DNA from: Halarchaeum nitratireducens
GTDB lineage: Archaea > Halobacteriota > Halobacteria > Halobacteriales > Halobacteriaceae
Length of the DNA: 64,000 nucleotides
Direction of reading: 5' to 3'
Assembly (NCBI RefSeq): GCF_014647155.1
Contig: NZ_BMOQ01000002.1
Coordinates: 248,001-312,000, forward strand
The notes beneath the pieces were generated by a model. The model saw nothing but the letters and a program-made list of their open reading frames with translations, was not told the DNA's origin and ran no database searches. Below, piece by piece: positions 60,245-64,000 of the stretch (the stretch's first letter is position 1; each line of letters opens with the position of its first letter). Both the position numbers and the translations under genes were made by a program.

Positions 60245-60487
60245 ATGCTCGCAGACCTGCTCAGCGAGTGCTATGACAGGGGGTTAGAAAAGCTTGGAAG
60301 AACGAGCGGACGGCGACGCTCGTCAGGGCGTTCACCATCTGGCTCCACGCGACCATTTTCGCTTCGGGAGATAAGAGAGGTTCTTCGGCTATTCAACGTG
60401 GAGCGGACACGTCAATTAATCTTTCAGTTGGTGCATGGGATATCTGATAGTTTTATCGACCTACAGACAGAAAGAGAATCGTGCTAG
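60245..60487 (+). pseudogene. Remnant of an IS6-type haloarchaeal transposase (5' end, frameshifted)
   Basis: The frame begins MLADLLSECYD, as in haloarchaeal IS6-family transposases, and resumes with SLREIREVLRLFNVERTRQ near 60357-60415. Between them (about 60301-60356) the expected ERTATLVRAFTIWLHAT reads in another frame, so at least two frameshifts are present. The sequence stops at 60487, where the DUF3592 gene on the other strand begins; the catalytic DDE part is missing. It is inactive. Confidence 0.6.
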
Positions 60488-61290
60488 GTCAGTTGGTACT
60501 TCACTGCTGCCCGGGCAAGTGGCAGGATAATGGCGACTACCGCTCCAAGGTAAGCGGTCTGATTGTACTGGGCGGTCGAGAGCAGCAAGTAGAGACCCAC
60601 GACAGAGAGTGCGATGGCGGTTGCGCCACCCCACACAACCCATTCCAGCCACCCGGTCACCTCAAATGCAATAACATCGCTGGCAGACCCCTGTGGCGAG
60701 GTAGCCTCGTTGAGAGACGTGGGATTGTCCCACGATTCACTATCCTCGTTGCTCTGCGATCCCCACGATGAGTTATCCGGTGAATATACCGACTCCGTGC
60801 TAGACTCTGAAAGAGCTTCCTTAATGATACTGAACCATTCGAAGCCTGGTGTGAGTACGCTCGCCGCAATATACGGCGCAACCATCATTCCAACAAATCC
60901 GGGTATGAACGCGTATCGAAGAATCAGATACGAACTCTCTGGGTTCGACGGCCGGTAGTAGACGGTGACAGATTGTCCAGAGTGGTATTGATTTGCGACA
61001 TTTGCAATTGGCTTAGCGACTGCAAACGCCGCATAGTGCCCCGGGAAAACCGTGTGGCCCGTGTATTGGTGGCCACGTACGAGATACGAGTAGGTGACGT
61101 TCGCGCGGTAATTCTGATACGGGCGATAGCTAATCGTCCGTGTTTGTGCGACTGACGCTGAATGAATTGTTCCGGGTGTCGTAGCTGCGGTGTCTGCCTG
61201 ATGCACTTGGAACGCCACGTATCCCGCTCCGCCAATGAAGAGAAGGCTGGCAACGATTAGACTGATGTAAAAGGCTGATCTTGATGTCAT
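60484..61290 (-). CDS. DUF3592 domain membrane protein
   Basis: A 268-residue protein with TM segments at about residues 6-28, 128-148, 212-235 and 240-260. The extracytoplasmic part has the DUF3592 features ANVTYSYLVRGHQYTGHTVFPG and QSVTVYYRPSNPESSYL. A Ser/Asn/Glu-rich stretch (~160-200) is probably disordered. Function of DUF3592 unknown. Its 3' end meets the IS6 remnant. Composition is low GC, like the rest of the island. Confidence 0.68.
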   Translation of the reverse strand: MTSRSAFYISLIVASLLFIGGAGYVAFQVHQADTAATTPGTIHSASVAQTRTISYRPYQNYRANVTYSYLVRGHQYTGHTVFPGHYAAFAVAKPIANVANQYHSGQSVTVYYRPSNPESSYLILRYAFIPGFVGMMVAPYIAASVLTPGFEWFSIIKEALSESSTESVYSPDNSSWGSQSNEDSESWDNPTSLNEATSPQGSASDVIAFEVTGWLEWVVWGGATAIALSVVGLYLLLSTAQYNQTAYLGAVVAIILPLARAAVKYQLT

Positions 61291-61342
61291 ATTCAGATAG
61301 TTTCCAGCAGGGGTATAGACATATTACTATAGATGTCTGCCT

Positions 61343-61528
61343 TCAAGGGTTGAACACGTGGACCGTGGGACAACGACGCTGTCGAATTTGCCGAGTGCCC
61401 AGTACTGGAGGTGTTCGCCTGTGTCGACGTGGGTATTGTGGACCCTCTGAGGCGCATCCCGCACTCACGAGGAGGACTGCCACAGCGAGGACTCCTATGG
61501 GCTGCGTCGTGGAGGACCGATTTGACAT
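61343..61528 (-). pseudogene. Truncated lipoprotein-like fragment
   Basis: A 61-residue frame with a plausible lipoprotein signal: hydrophobic VLAVAVLLVSAGC (Cys near residue 25) after a short polar start. The sequence after the Cys becomes Arg/Pro-rich and unlike a folded domain. It probably is the 5' piece of a lipoprotein gene lost by rearrangement, or a chance ORF. Confidence 0.35.
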
Positions 61529-61622
61529 TACAGTTTCTGGCTCCTATTGAATGATAATGAATTCTGAGTTCCTAGTTCTTAATTTTCCTCTCACGGCTGA
61601 AACTGTGGGAATTCTTCCGCGG

Positions 61623-61644
61623 ATAATCCTGAGGACAGGATTAT
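61623..61644. terminator. 9-bp hairpin downstream of the TraB-like gene
   Basis: ATAATCCTG-AGGA-CAGGATTAT, a perfect 9-bp stem with a 4-nt loop, 6 bp beyond the stop codon of the gene at 61651. A terminator or RNA-stability hairpin is the simplest reading. No T-run follows. Confidence 0.45.
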
Positions 61645-61650
61645 GGATTG

Positions 61651-62475
61651 TCATTTGTCAGGAGTAGGTTGTTCGAGTTCGCCATTTTCGAAACGGTCTT
61701 TGAGCCATACCGATCCAATTTCGATGTCACTCAAATTAGTTATGCGATCTCGGAGAGTTGATATCCGCCCTTGGCCCGTAACGTAGAGTACGTTCTTGTA
61801 CTCGTTTTCTACCATTGAAGTCTTCGTCTTCGAAATCATTTCATCAGTACGTTCCGCACCCGTTAGCTTAGCAGCAATGACAAGGGTAGCAATCCCGGTG
61901 AAAAACACGACGAATACGAGTAAGATCGAAGTAATCTGGAATAGTGCAATATACACGATGATGCAGGCGGGAACCGCAATAATCACTGCTATCCGCTCCG
62001 AGACTTGGCCAATCCCTCGAAGGAACCAAAACCCAATGTTTGCGAGAATGCAAATTACTGCCACCTGAATCGGCGAGAAGACAATGGCTATGCCGATCAG
62101 AATCACCCAGTTAACAATGATGAACCAGAGACCTCCCGCTGAGAAGTAGCGTTGAAAATGCGGGTCAACCTTGTGGAGCGGAATTCCTTGATCAGTATGG
62201 ACTTCTTGAGCAGCGCGGACTTCCCCCGGAAATACGCTCCGAGCGAAAAGGGCAAACAGTGCAAGTTGACCGAAGCCAATCATTGCGAATCCCGTAATGA
62301 CTAATGGAAGTCGGAGGAGCGTGAGTAGCCAGTATTTGATCTGAATCCGTTCTTCTGGGGCTTCGATGCAGATTGCCTCTGCATCAGTTTCAGTAACCCG
62401 GCATTCTATCTCTTCTTGGATGCTTGAATACCGATCTAAGTGAGATGCGCCAAATAGGTGAAGGGCACATGCCAT
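61651..62475 (-). CDS. TraB-like domain protein with internal membrane segments
   Basis: A 274-residue protein. The start LHLFGASHLDRYSSIQEEI and ICIEAPEERIQ resemble the opening of TraB/PrgY proteins (usually GTAHVS... and ELD.R). GEVRAAQEVHTDQGIPLHKVD (~84-104) matches the next TraB block, and ERTDEMISKTK...NVLYVTGQGRISTL (~208-241) the last. Hydrophobic segments at ~48-78, 115-150 and 163-205 are inserted between them. Assignment is by motif order only. TraB homologues in bacteria limit peptide pheromone; the archaeal role is unknown. Confidence 0.55.
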   Translation of the reverse strand: MACALHLFGASHLDRYSSIQEEIECRVTETDAEAICIEAPEERIQIKYWLLTLLRLPLVITGFAMIGFGQLALFALFARSVFPGEVRAAQEVHTDQGIPLHKVDPHFQRYFSAGGLWFIIVNWVILIGIAIVFSPIQVAVICILANIGFWFLRGIGQVSERIAVIIAVPACIIVYIALFQITSILLVFVVFFTGIATLVIAAKLTGAERTDEMISKTKTSMVENEYKNVLYVTGQGRISTLRDRITNLSDIEIGSVWLKDRFENGELEQPTPDK

Positions 62476-62685
62476 ACTTATCTTTCAATAGGAGGACAAT
62501 AAAAAATTCACGGGTGATTGTAATCACTACATGGTTGCTACCAGACTCTGGGTTCTATCAAGCCTTGAGATTCTATTGAGTGTAGAAGTACTACGGCATG
62601 GTTCTTGGGAGAGTATGAATTATCCCTCGATACGAGATATATTGGTGGGTAAGTACATTATCCGACAGAAGTTTAATCCGCATGT

Positions 62686-63417
62686 ATGGGAGATAAAAAC
62701 AAACCATATACGAACCGGCGCAAGGTCCTCAAACTACTCGGTTCCGGAGCTACCGCTGGAATCGTTCTCAGCTCCGTTGGCGGAGCAGCAGCTGCAAGTA
62801 ACAAACACTCCTCGACAACGCTTTCGCCCACCCAGCAGAAGGCTGTAACCGCTACCCTTCAGGAGAAGGCGAATAACTACATTCAGAAGAATCAGCCAAA
62901 CAGCACGGTTACAACCGAAGGATTCCCATCCTGGCTCCCCACGATCCCCAGCGCACTTCCATTCAACTGGTGTGTGAAAGGCATCCCGGACGTCCCAAAC
63001 TTCTGTGCTTCTACAACTGCACAAGGGTGGGGAGAAGTGTCCTGTAATGGATACACATTCTACGGTCCTCATGTCTCACAGGACTTCGGAAAAGGTCCTG
63101 AGGTTAAGATCTCCAGTGGGAATGTCGAAGTTTCTAAGGGCTTCGAAGCTAGCATGGAGTTAGCACTCGATCCCGTGACTGAATGCCCCTACATGAGATT
63201 TTCAACCAACGGGGCTGAAGCCTGTGTGGGCGGTGGCTATTGTCTGACGTACGAACCATCTACGGTATCTGCTACCAAACTCGCCAACGATCTCTGGAAC
63301 AAGAACAAGCAACTCATCAAAGAGGCCCTCGGTCTTGTTGGAGTCGGCGCTTCGGCTTGGCTGGTTACGACTCTAGACGTCACGGTGACCGCAGCCGAGA
63401 TACTCGCATTTGGGTGA
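62686..63417 (+). CDS. Tat-exported six-cysteine protein
   Basis: A 243-residue secreted protein. The signal has RRKVLKLLGSGA (Arg11-Arg12) and an AAAAS cleavage region near residue 38. The mature part has six Cys (96, 107, 120, 167, 180, 186) likely forming disulfides and a hydrophobic C-terminal segment (~209-243) with a Gly-rich helix. No family recognised. The signal and cysteines recall the general design of secreted halocins, but no sequence match to known halocin C8 is seen. Its TGA sits at the edge of a probable transposon end. Confidence 0.7.
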   Translation: MGDKNKPYTNRRKVLKLLGSGATAGIVLSSVGGAAAASNKHSSTTLSPTQQKAVTATLQEKANNYIQKNQPNSTVTTEGFPSWLPTIPSALPFNWCVKGIPDVPNFCASTTAQGWGEVSCNGYTFYGPHVSQDFGKGPEVKISSGNVEVSKGFEASMELALDPVTECPYMRFSTNGAEACVGGGYCLTYEPSTVSATKLANDLWNKNKQLIKEALGLVGVGASAWLVTTLDVTVTAAEILAFG

Positions 63418-64000
63418 CATCCCCTCCGCGCTGAGGCGCGAGGATTCCAACGTGGGACAACAGCCCGGTCCCACATCCCCGCTGGTAACTTCTGGCCTGC
63501 CGAACTGGTCCAGCGAGTCGATTCCGGGTTCATGCACGATACGTCGGTCCCATAAGGGGGGGCGGCGTATTCGGCGTCCGAATAGACGCAGTATCCGCTT
63601 GCACCGTACATCCTGTTCATCTCGGAGAGACGGCGGAGAGGCCCCCGTCGCGGGTTTTCCTGCGTTCGAGCATGGGCCATGCCATCGGCCTGCCTGTCCA
63701 TCAAGCCACGGTGGGACGACATAATCAGGAGAGGGTCACTTTTTGCCTGCCATTTCACGACGGTTTCGGAGACGCTCATTCGGGAACGGTATGGTGACCT
63801 TCGCCGTCCCGGCGGAACCCAATATAACAGCCAGTTTTTCACTATCAAAGTAGCAGATGTCTTCTTCATCCTTGAACTTGCACTTACTCCAGAATGTACA
63901 TTTGTCAACCTCGATGATTTGGGCGCAATTGTATAGCAGCGAGATGGAAAGGGCACGTCTTCAACTTACTATAGTAGAATCTGGAAGTTTTTGCGGAGTT
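63418..64000. mobile_element. Probable IS200/IS605-type right end and transposon debris
   Basis: At 63424-63445 a CCTCCGCGC...GGCGCGAGG element forms an 8-bp stem with a one-base bulge, like the terminal hairpins of haloarchaeal IS200/IS605 (IS1341-type) elements. Read on the minus strand, the sequence ends ...GGAGGGGATGTCAC, a pattern I associate with those ends. The ~580 bp beyond it hold several broken short ORFs with no intact gene and no recognisable TnpB motif. I see nothing functional to 64000. Confidence 0.4.

Noticed and set aside
62686-63417. Halocin C8 homologue
   Set aside because: The Tat signal and Cys content are similar in kind, but the Cys spacing and sequence do not match what I recall of halocin C8.
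63237-63956. 239-residue minus-strand ORF as an intact TnpB
   Set aside because: No DED residues or zinc-finger CxxC pairs are visible; at best it is transposon debris.

Overview
The window is chromosomal DNA of a halophilic archaeon (class Halobacteria). The evidence is very GC-rich coding DNA, acidic proteins, Tat-type lipoprotein signals (twin Arg plus lipobox), leaderless TATA promoters, a Bat-type LOV/GAF/HTH_10 regulator, a bacterioruberin operon, an HTH-ThiN (ThiR) thiamine regulator and haloarchaeal transposon remnants. The genus cannot be fixed from the sequence alone.

Layout. 1-8 kb: a truncated zinc dehydrogenase, a DUF429 gene, then a Bat-like LOV regulator followed by a tightly overlapping carotenoid operon (crtB, desaturase, lyeJ, cruF) for C50 bacterioruberin. 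8-12 kb: a Usp gene and hemE facing hemH-hemG. The ferrochelatase has four Cys placed as in [2Fe-2S] ferrochelatases. 12-17 kb: a lipoprotein, an S49 peptidase and a DUF4350 gene in an overlapping operon, plus small proteins and an SDR. 16.3-20.1 kb: a thiamine-salvage locus with divergent thiR, a tandem TenA_C/TenA_E pair, an SSS symporter and an overlapping 30-residue membrane microprotein. 20.5-28 kb: an IclR regulator, a 2-hydroxyacid dehydrogenase and a complete 2-oxoacid dehydrogenase complex (E1 alpha, E1 beta, E2, E3). Lipoate genes lipA and lplA lie at 38-40 kb.

28-56.5 kb is a catabolic region. It starts with an amidohydrolase overlapping a Rieske ferredoxin, a nitrate/taurine-type ABC importer, a fused LutA/LutB protein with LutC, a Usp and an acyl-CoA ligase. 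It continues with a livGFHM importer and what looks like a nearly complete catechol meta-cleavage pathway: extradiol dioxygenase, semialdehyde dehydrogenase, two hydratase/decarboxylase paralogues, 4-hydroxy-2-oxovalerate aldolase and acylating acetaldehyde dehydrogenase. A second IclR regulator sits inside it. A second amidohydrolase, an SLC13 transporter and a LivK-type binding protein follow. Three inverted repeats with identical geometry (GTTTT-N7-AAAAC) flank the hydratase and the IclR gene and are candidate operators. The route would end in pyruvate and acetyl-CoA. I do not see a ring hydroxylase or a 4-oxalocrotonate tautomerase.

56.6-64 kb: a tyrosine recombinase marks the edge of an AT-richer accessory island. 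The island carries a winged-helix regulator, several membrane proteins (one TraB-like, one DUF3592, one with Cys motifs at both ends), a decayed IS6-type transposase, a Tat-exported six-cysteine protein and a probable IS200/IS605-type end. The last 0.6 kb has no gene I can support. No rRNA, tRNA, CRISPR array or replication origin was recognised in the window.
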